From NCBI GenBank assembly GCA_913774665.1, contig CAJYHN010000005.1:1-64000 (forward strand): 64,000 nucleotides of DNA, written 5' to 3'. The notes beneath the pieces were generated by a model. It had not been told where the DNA came from, made no database searches, and was given only the letters and a program-made list of their open reading frames with translations. The position numbers and the translations under genes are program-made. The DNA is from an uncultured Microbacterium sp. Its GTDB lineage: Bacteria > Actinomycetota > Actinomycetes > Actinomycetales > Microbacteriaceae. Shown piece by piece: positions 36,690-44,890 of the stretch. The first letter of the stretch is position 1. Each line of letters begins with the position of its first letter.

Positions 36690-37691
36690 ATGACGAGGCG
36701 CCCGACCATTCACGACGTCGCCGCGGCGGCCGGGGTCTCGGTGGCCACGGTGTCGAAAGCGGTGAACGGTCGCTACGGCGTCTCGCCCGAGACGGTGAGC
36801 CGCGTGCTCGACGCGGTGAGGGCCCTCGGGTACGAATCCAGCCTCGTCGCGAGCAGCATGCGCTCGCGTCGCACCGGCGTGATCGGCGTCCTGGTGGCCG
36901 ACATCGAGCCGTTCTCGGCCGAGATCCTCAAGGGCGTCGGGGGAGCCCTGTCGGACACCGGGTACGACCTGCTCGCCTACACCGGTGCCCGTCGCGACGG
37001 CGAGGGCTGGGAACGTCGCTCGCTCAGCCGGCTCAGCGGAACGCTCATCGACGCGGCGATCATCGTCACCCCGACGGTGGTCAACGTCTCGAGCGACGTG
37101 CCGATCGTCGCCATCGACCCGCACACCGGTCGCGGCGACGTGCCGACCGTCGAATCCGACAGCTTCACCGGAGCCCAGCAGGCGGTGCACTACCTCGTGC
37201 AGCTCGGTCACCGGCGCATCGGCTTCATCGCCGGCCGCCCCGATCTGCGCTCGGCCGTGGCCCGCGCCTCGGGGTACCGGGCCGGGCTCGCCGCCGCCGG
37301 CATCCCGTTCGACCCCGCCCTCGTCGGCGACGGCCGGTACGAGCACGATGTCGCCCGCGAGGCCGCGCACGCGATGCTCGCGCTGCCCGACCCGCCCACC
37401 GCGGTGTTCGCGGCGAACGACCTCTCGGCCCTGTCGATCGTGGAGGTCGCCGGCGAGCGGGGGCTCCGCGTGCCCGACGACCTCTCGGTGGTCGGCTTCG
37501 ACGACGTTCCCGAGGCCGCCCGCGCCCAACCGGCTCTCACGACGGTGCGCCAACCCATGAAGCGTCTCGGCGCCGAGGCCGTGCGCATCGTGCTGGTTCT
37601 CCTCGCGGGCGAGGAGCTGCCGGCCACGCACGTCGAGCTTCCGACGCGCCTGGTCGTGCGCGGGACGACAGCGCCCCCGCGCGAGCGCTGA
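36690..37691 (+). CDS. LacI-family regulator of the GH3/CUT1 operon
   Basis: 333 residues. The helix-turn-helix TIHDVAAAAGVSVATVSKAVNG is at residues about 6-27, followed by a hinge-helix SSLVASSMRSRRTG. The effector domain ends in LSVVGFDDVPEAARAQPALTTVRQP, the LacI-family signature. The ATG at 36690 is preferred because it follows a TAGGGT -10 by eight bases, as in other leaderless genes here; an in-frame ATG at 36663 would overlap the operator. It is divergent from the transporter operon and most likely its repressor. Confidence 0.93.
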   Translation: MTRRPTIHDVAAAAGVSVATVSKAVNGRYGVSPETVSRVLDAVRALGYESSLVASSMRSRRTGVIGVLVADIEPFSAEILKGVGGALSDTGYDLLAYTGARRDGEGWERRSLSRLSGTLIDAAIIVTPTVVNVSSDVPIVAIDPHTGRGDVPTVESDSFTGAQQAVHYLVQLGHRRIGFIAGRPDLRSAVARASGYRAGLAAAGIPFDPALVGDGRYEHDVAREAAHAMLALPDPPTAVFAANDLSALSIVEVAGERGLRVPDDLSVVGFDDVPEAARAQPALTTVRQPMKRLGAEAVRIVLVLLAGEELPATHVELPTRLVVRGTTAPPRER

Positions 37692-37741
37692 GCCCGGCGT
37701 TCGGCCGGGGTCCCGGCATCCGCTCGCCCTTCCCCTGCTCT

Positions 37742-37800
37742 CCGAGTCTCCGCGACACCCGGACGCGCCGCGAGATCATCCGGGTGTTCTGGAGGCTCGG
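37742..37800. repeat. Intergenic hairpin element, copy 2
   Basis: 22-bp arms (37742-37763 and 37779-37800) with four mismatches enclose a 15-base loop. The inner ACACCCGGA...TCCGGGTGT core and loop length are the same as at 10611-10657. It sits between the LacI stop and the MarR start, where it could also act as a terminator for the LacI gene. Confidence 0.7.
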
Positions 37801-37883
37801 GGATCTGTCATCCGCCCTCATAACAGAGCCGACGAGCCCGCAAGGCGCGCCGCGACCCCCCGCGGCTCCGGTACCGTCGAAGA

Positions 37884-38390
37884 ATGCCTACCGCGAGCAG
37901 TAAAGACGACGAGGTCGACCTCCTCATCGACGCCTGGTCGCAGCTTCTGCCCGAGGTCGACCTGACCCCCCTCGACGTGATGTCGCGCCTGCGCCGCGCG
38001 GCGTTCCACCTGTCGAAGCTGCGCGCCAAGGCCTTCGCGAGCGCCGACATCGCCGTGTGGGAGTTCGACGTGCTCGCGGTGCTCCGCCGCGCGGGCACCG
38101 AGCTCAGCGCCACGCGCCTGATCACCGCGACCATGATCGGCAGCGCAGCGATGACCAACCGTCTCGACAAGCTCGCCGAGCGCGGCCTCGTGCATCGCCG
38201 CCCCAATCCCTCCGACGGGCGGGCGATCCTGGTCGCCATCACCGCCGAGGGCATCGAGCGCGTGGATGCCGCGATGACCGAGCTCGTCCGCCTCGAGGCC
38301 GAGGCCCTGCGCGACGTCAGTCGTCAGGACCAGGCCCTGCTCGCGAGTGCCCTGCGCGTGCTGGCGGCCGGCGAGACGCACGAGGCGTGA
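37884..38390 (+). CDS. MarR-family transcriptional regulator
   Basis: 168-residue regulator with a winged helix at about residues 55-125. The recognition region is SATRLITATMIGSAAMTNRLDKLAERG, broken between two helices, with the wing RRPNPSDGRAILVAIT. A TACCGT hexamer at 37872-37877 lies six bases before the ATG and no ribosome-binding site is visible, so it is probably leaderless. The stop overlaps the GTG start of the homocysteine methyltransferase gene (GTGA), making a two-gene operon. Its ligand is unknown. Confidence 0.9.
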   Translation: MPTASSKDDEVDLLIDAWSQLLPEVDLTPLDVMSRLRRAAFHLSKLRAKAFASADIAVWEFDVLAVLRRAGTELSATRLITATMIGSAAMTNRLDKLAERGLVHRRPNPSDGRAILVAITAEGIERVDAAMTELVRLEAEALRDVSRQDQALLASALRVLAAGETHEA

Positions 38391-39241
38391 TCGACCTCGC
38401 CACCGCTCTGGCCGAGCGCCCCGTCATCCTCGACGGCGGCCTCGGCACACTGCTCGAGGCGCGCGGCAACGACGTCACGAGCGCCCTGTGGTCGGCGCGG
38501 GTCCTGCGCGACGATCCCGAAGAGGTGCGCGCCGCGCACGCGGCGTTCGTCGACGCGGGCGCCGAGGTCGTCATCACCGCCTCCTACCAGATCGGTTTCG
38601 GGGGTGAGATTCCGGATGCCGAGGTCGAAGCGCTGCTGCGCCGCTCGGTGGCCGTGGCGCGCGAAGCCGGCGATGTCGTGGTCGCGGCCTCTGTCGGTCC
38701 GGTCGGTGCGCTGCGCGCGGACGGCAGCGAGTACACCGGTGCGTACGGACTGTCCCTCGCCGAGCTGCGCGAGGCCCACCGCCGACGGCTGCACGTGCTC
38801 GCACATGCCGGCGCAGACGTGCTCGCGGTCGAGACGATCCCGTCGCCGCTCGAGGTCGAGGCTCTCGCTCTCGAACTCGGCGCGATTGGCATGCCCGCCT
38901 TCGTCAGTCTTTCGGCCGACAGCACCGGATTCACGGGCCGCGGGGCGCTCGGCGCGGCGCTGAGCGAGGCCGCATCCGCTCCCGGAGTCGTCGCGGTGGG
39001 CGTCAACTGCTGCGCTCCCGGCTCGGTGCTGCCCGCTCTTTCCGATGCGCCTGGCCTGCCGCTCGTGGTCTACCCGAACACGGGCGAGTCGTGGGAGGCC
39101 GCAACCCGCACCTGGCACGGCGGAGCGGCTCCGCTCGCCGACGACGCACCCGCGTGGGTCGCTGCCGGCGCGCGCCTGGTCGGCGGCTGCTGTCGTTCGA
39201 CGCCGGCCGACATCGCCGCGATCTCGGCCGCGGTGCGCTGA
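38387..39241 (+). CDS. mmuM: Homocysteine S-methyltransferase
   Basis: 284-residue zinc-dependent methyltransferase of the MmuM type, transferring a methyl group from S-methylmethionine or S-adenosylmethionine to homocysteine to give methionine. The zinc ligands are visible: Cys in GVNCCAP (about residues 205-211) and the Cys pair in GGCCRSTP near the C-terminus. The N-terminal LDGGLGTLLEARGND is the homocysteine-site block, and ITASYQ follows. The start is GTG at 38387, inside the MarR stop. It is convergent with the membrane-protein gene across a short hairpin-containing gap. Confidence 0.9.
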   Translation: MIDLATALAERPVILDGGLGTLLEARGNDVTSALWSARVLRDDPEEVRAAHAAFVDAGAEVVITASYQIGFGGEIPDAEVEALLRRSVAVAREAGDVVVAASVGPVGALRADGSEYTGAYGLSLAELREAHRRRLHVLAHAGADVLAVETIPSPLEVEALALELGAIGMPAFVSLSADSTGFTGRGALGAALSEAASAPGVVAVGVNCCAPGSVLPALSDAPGLPLVVYPNTGESWEAATRTWHGGAAPLADDAPAWVAAGARLVGGCCRSTPADIAAISAAVR

Positions 39242-39250
39242 GCGGGTGGT

Positions 39251-39281
39251 GCGGCGCGCCGGCAGAAGAGCTGCGCGCCGC
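39251..39281. terminator. Bidirectional hairpin between convergent genes, GGCAGAAGAG loop
   Basis: Perfect 9-bp stem GCGGCGCGC (39251-39259) and GCGCGCCGC (39273-39281) with a 13-base loop containing GGCAGAAGAG. It stands 10 bases after the mmuM stop and 8 bases beyond the stop of the opposing membrane-protein gene. The same loop word occurs in the hairpin at 41811-41848. Confidence 0.75.
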
Positions 39282-39289
39282 GGCGGGGA

Positions 39290-40324
39290 TCACGACGACG
39301 CGCGGGCGTCCCGTCGGGTGGAGCCGCGGCGAGCGGTCTCGCGGCGGCCCGCCCGTCCTCGCTGGCGGAGGGCGGCTGAGGCGGACTGCTCGGTCTCGTC
39401 GGTGAGCAGTGCCACCTCCTCCGGGGCCCATCCGAAGGCGTTCTGCATCTGATCCGTGAGCGCGGTCAGCGCGGAGGGGAGAGAGGTTGCGACGCCATGA
39501 CGGACGTTGACGGCGCGATCGTCGAGGGCGTGAGCCGCCGCGCGGAGCTCGGCGACCAGGCGCCGGAGGCTCTCTCCACCGATCGCGGCGGCCAGCAGCC
39601 TGGCGTCGCCGATGACCACGACGTCGAGCTCGGGAGGTCCGGTGACGGACGTGCGCGCCGACGTCCGCAACGACAGGATGATGGCTGCGCCGCAGACGAG
39701 CACGATGATCATCGCGATGCCGGAACCGATCTCCATCGAGCGGAAGAACGCACCCACCCGGCCCGACCACCCGGTCGTCGCGGCGACGACGGCGCGGGTG
39801 CCGGAGTAGAGGGCGTACGCGGCCATCGCGAAGGCGATCAGGATCGCGGGGAGGCGATCGATCCTCCATGAGCGACCGGCGACGATCGCGCAAGTACCGC
39901 AGATGACCGCGAGGACCGCGGCTTTGACCGCCAAGGACGCGTCCTCGGGCAGGATCGCGGTGCATCCGCCGATCGCGACCGCCACCGCGACGACGACACC
40001 CACGACGGCCCCTCTTCTCCGGTCGTCGAGCGTTGCGAGCGCGACCAGCAGGAACGCCGGAGGCAGCACCATCGTCGCATCGGCCACCACGAGCGCCGCC
40101 CGCCCGCCCCCGTGCGCATGCATGAGGTACATGACCGTGGACCCCATCGAGAAGACGCCCGCCATCGCGACGCTCTGCACGTAGGCCGTGAAGGGGACGG
40201 GTGCGCTCCGTCGGGGGAGGGTCGTGCACAGGATGCCGAGGACGACACCGACGCACATGGCGGCGAGACCGATGGTCAGCAGCACGATTCCTCCTGAATG
40301 CTCGCCGAGCGCTTCGGCAACCAT
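39290..40324 (-). CDS. Seven-helix membrane protein with possible degenerate GGDEF-like C-terminal domain
   Basis: 344 residues with about seven transmembrane helices up to residue 215 and a cytoplasmic C-terminal domain. The family is not recognised. The C-terminal part can be laid on a GGDEF domain: strand LDVVVIGDARLL, helix GGESLRRLVAELRAAA, then AVNVRHGVATSL where cyclases have the GGDEF hairpin. The catalytic acids are missing and the domain stops early. The ATG at 40324 is chosen because the first helix starts there. An Arg-rich tail (RQRGRAGRRETARRGSTRR) ends the protein. It is downstream of a paralogue at 40444-41418, gap 119 bases, same strand. It may be a sensor without cyclase activity. 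Confidence 0.7.
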   Translation of the reverse strand: MVAEALGEHSGGIVLLTIGLAAMCVGVVLGILCTTLPRRSAPVPFTAYVQSVAMAGVFSMGSTVMYLMHAHGGGRAALVVADATMVLPPAFLLVALATLDDRRRGAVVGVVVAVAVAIGGCTAILPEDASLAVKAAVLAVICGTCAIVAGRSWRIDRLPAILIAFAMAAYALYSGTRAVVAATTGWSGRVGAFFRSMEIGSGIAMIIVLVCGAAIILSLRTSARTSVTGPPELDVVVIGDARLLAAAIGGESLRRLVAELRAAAHALDDRAVNVRHGVATSLPSALTALTDQMQNAFGWAPEEVALLTDETEQSASAALRQRGRAGRRETARRGSTRRDARASS

Positions 40325-40443
40325 AGCGGCTGAGGTCGTCTCGGATTCCTCGCGCCCGCACGGTCGATCGAACCCCGACGGGGAGGGCCCTCGGGTGAGG
40401 GGCGGCTCGCGCTGCGCCCCCGCGGCCTTCGGCGTGTCACCGC

Positions 40444-41418
40444 TCAGCTCCCGCCAGGCCGGGGCACCCCGCGCACCGCAGGCGACCTGCGTGGACGACC
40501 GGGATTCCCGGGTGTGCTGAGCAGGGCCAGCTGGGCGGGTCGCCACCCGTACGCGTCGCGCAATCGCGCGCGGACCGCGAGGAGTGTGGCCGGGCGGCGC
40601 ACCTCGACCCCGTGGTACACGTCGACCGCTGTCGGGTCGACCTCGCGGGCGGCCAGGCGTAGTTCGGTGAGCAGGGCGAGCACGCCGTCCGCGCCCAGCT
40701 CGAGGGTTCCGCGGCGCCAGTCGGCGAGGGCGACGCGAGACCATTCGCGTGACGCATCTCGGTCATGGGCCACCGGCGATCGGCGCACGAGCACCACGGC
40801 CAGCCCGACGAGCAGGACGCACACGGTGGCTGCGGCGGCTGCTGCTTCCGCCGAGAACAGCATCTCGTCGATGGCGGAGCCGGCCGCCGGTGAGGCGCCG
40901 ACGGCGAGTCGGGCCAGGGAATACAGGCCGTAGGCACCGTTCGTCGCGCTCATCACCCCGGCCGACCGGCGCGGAAGGGTCCGGGCCCGGGCGCTCAGGA
41001 CTGCGCAGAGCAGGCACGCCAGGGCGACGGCACACAGCCGCACCCGCAGCGCCGTGGGATCGGACAGGAATGCCACGGACGAGCCCACTGCCGCGGAGAG
41101 GATGATCGCGAGCGCGACCAGGAGCTTGATCCGCTTCGAGCGGGGCGGGGTGACCGCGATGCAGAGCAGCACGGGGGCAAGGACCATCCCCACCGCCCCG
41201 AGGGCGAGCGGCAGGGGGCCGCCGCCCTGGAACGCCAGGATGAACATCGCGGTGGACCCCACCGACAGGACGCCCGCGACCGTGGCGAGGCGGAGGAAGA
41301 AGTGCAGCGGACCCCGGCTGCCCAGCTGCGGAAGGATCACGGCGACCACGCAGACGCCCAGCGTCGCGCACATGACAGCGAGTCCCACCGACAGCACCAT
41401 GACGTCCTCCACGCTCAT
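40444..41418 (-). CDS. Seven-helix membrane protein, paralogue of the downstream gene
   Basis: 324 residues with the same layout as its neighbour at 39290: seven helices (LSVGLAVMCATLGVCVVAV first) sharing a GVLSVGSTAMFILAF versus GVFSMGSTVMYLMHA block, then a roughly 90-residue cytoplasmic domain containing LGADGVLALLTELRLAAR and AVDVYHGVEVRRPATLL. These align with the GHxxGDxxL and RxGGDEF segments of diguanylate cyclases, but without catalytic residues. Start at 41418 or at 41400. This is a tandem duplication of an uncharacterised family; no ligand is apparent. Confidence 0.7.
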   Translation of the reverse strand: MSVEDVMVLSVGLAVMCATLGVCVVAVILPQLGSRGPLHFFLRLATVAGVLSVGSTAMFILAFQGGGPLPLALGAVGMVLAPVLLCIAVTPPRSKRIKLLVALAIILSAAVGSSVAFLSDPTALRVRLCAVALACLLCAVLSARARTLPRRSAGVMSATNGAYGLYSLARLAVGASPAAGSAIDEMLFSAEAAAAAATVCVLLVGLAVVLVRRSPVAHDRDASREWSRVALADWRRGTLELGADGVLALLTELRLAAREVDPTAVDVYHGVEVRRPATLLAVRARLRDAYGWRPAQLALLSTPGNPGRPRRSPAVRGVPRPGGS

Positions 41419-41490
41419 CCTCGCCGCCCGGCCCGAATCCCGCGGCATCCGTGGTCGGGGCTTGACGCGGGAGGTCGGCGGGGGAGGGTC

Positions 41491-41706
41491 TCAGCGGGTG
41501 GCGGGGACGACGGCGGCCCCGCTCAGTCGAAATCCGCCGCGAGGGCACCGGTCCACGCGCAACTCTCGTTGCCGTCCGCTCCCGAACCCCAGGTCGAACA
41601 CATCCTCGCTCTGTCGAGCGACGCTCTCGAGGCGGGTGGAGTTGTCGCCGCGCATCTCCCCATCGTCGACGTCGGAGAACAGCTCGAGTGCACGCTCTCG
41701 CGACAC
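41491..41706 (-). CDS. Possible small hypothetical protein or gene remnant
   Basis: 71-codon frame starting with GTG, with AGGTG seven bases upstream. It has strongly G/C-biased third positions and a plausible composition (RERALELFSDVDDGEMRGDN). It has no recognised family, and its 3' half overlaps the 30-bp lrp-end repeat in another frame. It lies in the 438-base gap between the membrane-protein gene and the GH2 terminator and could be debris from an insertion event. Low confidence. Confidence 0.25.
   Translation of the reverse strand: MSRERALELFSDVDDGEMRGDNSTRLESVARQSEDVFDLGFGSGRQRELRVDRCPRGGFRLSGAAVVPATR
41517..41546. repeat. Left copy of 30-bp direct repeat derived from the lrp 3' end
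   Basis: Matches 50613-50642 at 29 of 30 positions. Read on the minus strand both copies encode ALAADFD followed by TGA and six further bases; the only difference is a synonymous GAT/GAC codon. No Lrp-like sequence precedes this copy, so it is a detached gene end, interpreted as the displaced end of lrp marking the left boundary of an insertion. Confidence 0.8.
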
Positions 41707-41810
41707 AGTGGCACCTGTTGTTCGTCACCGGACGGGGGCGGCGGGGTTCCTGACCCCCGCTCGGCGGGAGTCCGCCGCCGCGATCTCAGCCGTGGGGGCG
41801 GAGGACCGAA

Positions 41811-41848
41811 GTGGCGCGCGCCGCGTTGGCAGAAGAGACGCGCGCCAC
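41811..41848 (-). terminator. Terminator of the GH2/transporter operon, GGCAGAAGAG loop
   Basis: Perfect 9-bp stem GTGGCGCGC (41811-41819) with GCGCGCCAC (41840-41848), starting nine bases beyond the GH2 stop on the minus strand. The 20-base loop contains GGCAGAAGAG, as does the hairpin at 39251-39281. Confidence 0.75.
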
Positions 41849-41856
41849 AGCTGTGA

Positions 41857-43968
41857 TCACGACTGCGCGCGTGCACCCCGCCGGTTGGGGGCCTCGATGG
41901 GCGCGGCGTCGATGAAGGATCTCGCGATGATCTGGCCGTCCTCGGTGGTGAACCACAGGAGCAGGCGCGCAGAGCCGCCCGGTGCCGGCACCGTGACGCA
42001 GACCGCTTCGCTCAGTTCGAAGGGAGCCACCGTGATTGTTGCCGACTCGGCGCTCCCCTCCGCTTCGGGGAATGACGCGGCCGTGGTGAACGACCAGCCC
42101 GCAGCCACCCACATGGCTCGCACGCGGCCGACGACGTTCGCCGTCCCGTGGTGCGAGACGTGAACAGGGATCGTGACGCTGGCGTCGGGGACCGGGATGT
42201 CGGCACCGGCCGCGGCGGGGATCACGTCGATCACCAGGACGGTCTCGCCGTTGGCATCGGCGGGGTCGAGTCCGCCCCAATCCTTCGCGCGACGCTGGTG
42301 GTCGACGAGTCCGGCGCTCTCGTGCTCAACGTCGGCGAGCTCGGTGTACACGTAGCCGGCGAAGCGATCATGACGGCGCAGCTCCTGTGTCTGCCAGCGC
42401 ACGTGCCAGGCCCGCTCGAGGCTTGTGAAACCCTCGCCGAATTCGCTGTTCAGGATCGGCTTACCCGTCCGGGGGAAGGTCGAAGATCCGTACAGCGACT
42501 TGTCGACGATGAAGTCGGGGCCGAGCTTCACCGGGAAGTCCTCCCGGGCTCCCGACGCGAGGTCCGAGACGCTCTGCGCCCAGATGGTGGGGTCCGGTTC
42601 GTAATAGTGCCAGTCGACCAGGTCGGTGCGCACGTGCGCCCAGCCGGAATTTTCGACGATGGGACGGCTGTGATCGAGCGCGGCGAGCAGTTCGTACGCG
42701 TTCGAGGCGGCCTCCGCGCGTTCCGGGCTTCCGGGGATATCCCAGTCCAGGCCCCACTCCTCGTTGTACAGGCCCCAGATGATGATCGAGGGGTGGTTGC
42801 CGTCGCGCTCGACCATCGGCACGATCTGGCTCTCGAAGGCTGCGGCAGCGGCAGGACTGAACCTGCTCGGGCACGCTGGTTCCGCCCATACGAGCATTCC
42901 CATGCGGTCGGCATGGTGCAGCCATCGCGGCTCCTCGAACTTGAGGTGTTTGCGTACGAGCGTGAACCCGAGCCGACGGGCGAGGCGCAGGTCGTCGAGC
43001 AACGCATCGTCGTCGGGCGCGGTCAGACCCGTCTCCGGCCAGTAGCCCTGATCGAGCACGCCACGGATGGCGATGCGCTCGCCGTTGAGGAACAGTTGCT
43101 CTCCTCGGGTGTCGATTCGACGCAGACCTGTCGTCACCACGACGCGGTCGGCATCCGCGCCCGATCCCGTACGCACCTCGACCCGGTAGAGGTGCGGGTC
43201 GGCGGGACTCCACAGTCGGGGTTCGTCGAGCTCGATCCGCCCGCGAGCGATACCACCGGCGTCCGTGATCACGGACACCGTCTCGGATGCCGCACCGCCC
43301 ACGAGACGCGCGGTCACGGGAACACCCGATGACGCGTCGCCCACCGCCGAGACGACGAGGTCGATGCCGGTGAGCGAATCCCCGCGCACCTCCACGGTGC
43401 GCGCGAACGTCCGCCCACGGGCTTCGAGCCACACGCTCTGCCAGATGCCGGAGGTCGGAGTGAAGGAGACTCCGTCGTAATCGTCGCGCGGGATCGAACG
43501 CTGCTTTCCGTGCACGATCTCGCGCTTGTCGGCCGGGGCCTCGACGTCGACGACGAGACGTGCCGGAACCCCTGCCCGCAAATGGTCGGTGACGTCGAAC
43601 TCGAACGACGTGTAGCCGCCGACGTGTTCGCCGACCACGTCGCCGTCGATCCTGATGACCGCTCGATGCCACACCGCACCGAAGCTGAGAACGAATCGCG
43701 CGCCCTCCCACGAAGCCGGGACGGTGACGGTCCGCGAGTACGAGGCGGACTCGAGCCAGGTGCGGCCGATACCCGAAGCGGGCGTCTCCCACGCGAACGG
43801 CACCAGGATGCGGGAGGTGCCGTCGATGCTGGTGAAATCCCACGCGCCGTTCAGGCTCAGCCACCGGTCGGAGCGGTCGAGGTCGGGACGGGGATAGTCG
43901 GCCTTGGGTGTCGCCGACGTCGGTGCGATCGCATCCGTCGGCGCAGTGGGGTCGGTCGTCAGAGTCAT
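41857..43968 (-). CDS. Glycoside hydrolase family 2 (beta-galactosidase/beta-glucuronidase type)
   Basis: 703-residue GH2 enzyme. The N-terminal jelly-roll sugar-binding domain is at about 25-185, an Ig-like domain at about 185-285 and the TIM barrel at about 285-600. The acid/base Glu403 lies in LYNEEWG and the nucleophile Glu509 in NSEFGEG. A roughly 100-residue C-terminal beta domain follows. The length is typical of short GH2 proteins (beta-galactosidase, beta-glucuronidase, alpha-L-arabinopyranosidase-like). There is no signal peptide, so it acts on imported oligosaccharides. It is the last gene of the second CUT1 operon, two bases after the permease stop. With the GH93-like enzyme nearby, arabinan or arabinogalactan fragments are a plausible substrate. 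Confidence 0.88.
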   Translation of the reverse strand: MTLTTDPTAPTDAIAPTSATPKADYPRPDLDRSDRWLSLNGAWDFTSIDGTSRILVPFAWETPASGIGRTWLESASYSRTVTVPASWEGARFVLSFGAVWHRAVIRIDGDVVGEHVGGYTSFEFDVTDHLRAGVPARLVVDVEAPADKREIVHGKQRSIPRDDYDGVSFTPTSGIWQSVWLEARGRTFARTVEVRGDSLTGIDLVVSAVGDASSGVPVTARLVGGAASETVSVITDAGGIARGRIELDEPRLWSPADPHLYRVEVRTGSGADADRVVVTTGLRRIDTRGEQLFLNGERIAIRGVLDQGYWPETGLTAPDDDALLDDLRLARRLGFTLVRKHLKFEEPRWLHHADRMGMLVWAEPACPSRFSPAAAAAFESQIVPMVERDGNHPSIIIWGLYNEEWGLDWDIPGSPERAEAASNAYELLAALDHSRPIVENSGWAHVRTDLVDWHYYEPDPTIWAQSVSDLASGAREDFPVKLGPDFIVDKSLYGSSTFPRTGKPILNSEFGEGFTSLERAWHVRWQTQELRRHDRFAGYVYTELADVEHESAGLVDHQRRAKDWGGLDPADANGETVLVIDVIPAAAGADIPVPDASVTIPVHVSHHGTANVVGRVRAMWVAAGWSFTTAASFPEAEGSAESATITVAPFELSEAVCVTVPAPGGSARLLLWFTTEDGQIIARSFIDAAPIEAPNRRGARAQS

Positions 43969-43970
43969 GG

Positions 43971-44888
43971 TCAGCCCTTCACGCTTCCAGCGAGGATTCC
44001 GTTGATGAAGTGCCGCTGAAGCGCGATGAAGAGCACCAGCAGCGGGATGAGCGCGACGGAACTCGCCGCGAGAAGTTCACCGGTGACCGTGGCATAGTCG
44101 GCTCCGATCCGGTTGCCGGTGATGTTCTGCGCCAGGGTCGACAGCACGACCTGCAGAGTGGCCATCCGGTCGGAACTCGCGATCACCACAGGCCAGACGA
44201 AGTCGTTGTAGATGTTCATGATCGTCAGCACGGCCAGCCCGGCCAGTCCCGGCCTGATCACGGGGAGAACGACACGCCAGAAGATCCCGAACTCACCGCA
44301 GCCGTCGACGCGTGCGGCGTCGAGCAACTCGTCCGGAACGGCGGCGATCACCTGCCTCATCCAGAAGATGGCGAAGGCGTCGACCGACCCGGGCAGGATC
44401 AGGGCTTGGTAGGTGTTGACCCAGCCGAGCTGCTTCATCTCCAGCAGAAGGGGGATGATGAGCACGATCGTGGGCAGCATGAGTGTGACCAGGACGGTTC
44501 CGAAGATGACGTTCTTGCCGACGAAGGAGTACTTCGCGAAGGCGTAGGCCGCGAGCGGGGCGAAGAACATCGTGATCGCGCCCTTGAGCACCAGGACGAC
44601 GGCGGTGTTCGCGAATCCCGATGCGATGGGAACGTCCTGGAACATCGCGATGTAGTTGTCGAGCGTGAAGCGAGACGGATCGAACGTCAACGGCGACGTG
44701 ATGATGTCGTTCGCCGGTTTGAACGCCGACAGCAATGCCCAGGCGACCGGAGCCAGGAAGGCGACGAGCAGGACGATCAGGAAGGTCTGCGACGCGATCG
44801 CCGGGTGAGGTCGGCGGGATCGACGAGGCTCGTTCGTCGCGGCGGTGGGAGCGTCCGCGGGCGGAACGTCGATGAGGGTGGCGGTCAT
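43971..44888 (-). CDS. CUT1 carbohydrate ABC permease (MalG-like)
   Basis: 305 residues with six helices. The EAA-type loop DAARVDGCGEFGIFWRVVLP (about residues 218-237) precedes the fifth helix and the C-terminus is the family-typical GILAGSVKG. The ATG at 44888 is two bases after the partner permease stop; longer frames upstream read through that gene. No ATPase gene is adjacent, so a shared MsiK-like ATPase is presumed. Confidence 0.92.
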   Translation of the reverse strand: MTATLIDVPPADAPTAATNEPRRSRRPHPAIASQTFLIVLLVAFLAPVAWALLSAFKPANDIITSPLTFDPSRFTLDNYIAMFQDVPIASGFANTAVVLVLKGAITMFFAPLAAYAFAKYSFVGKNVIFGTVLVTLMLPTIVLIIPLLLEMKQLGWVNTYQALILPGSVDAFAIFWMRQVIAAVPDELLDAARVDGCGEFGIFWRVVLPVIRPGLAGLAVLTIMNIYNDFVWPVVIASSDRMATLQVVLSTLAQNITGNRIGADYATVTGELLAASSVALIPLLVLFIALQRHFINGILAGSVKG

Positions 44889-44890
44889 GG

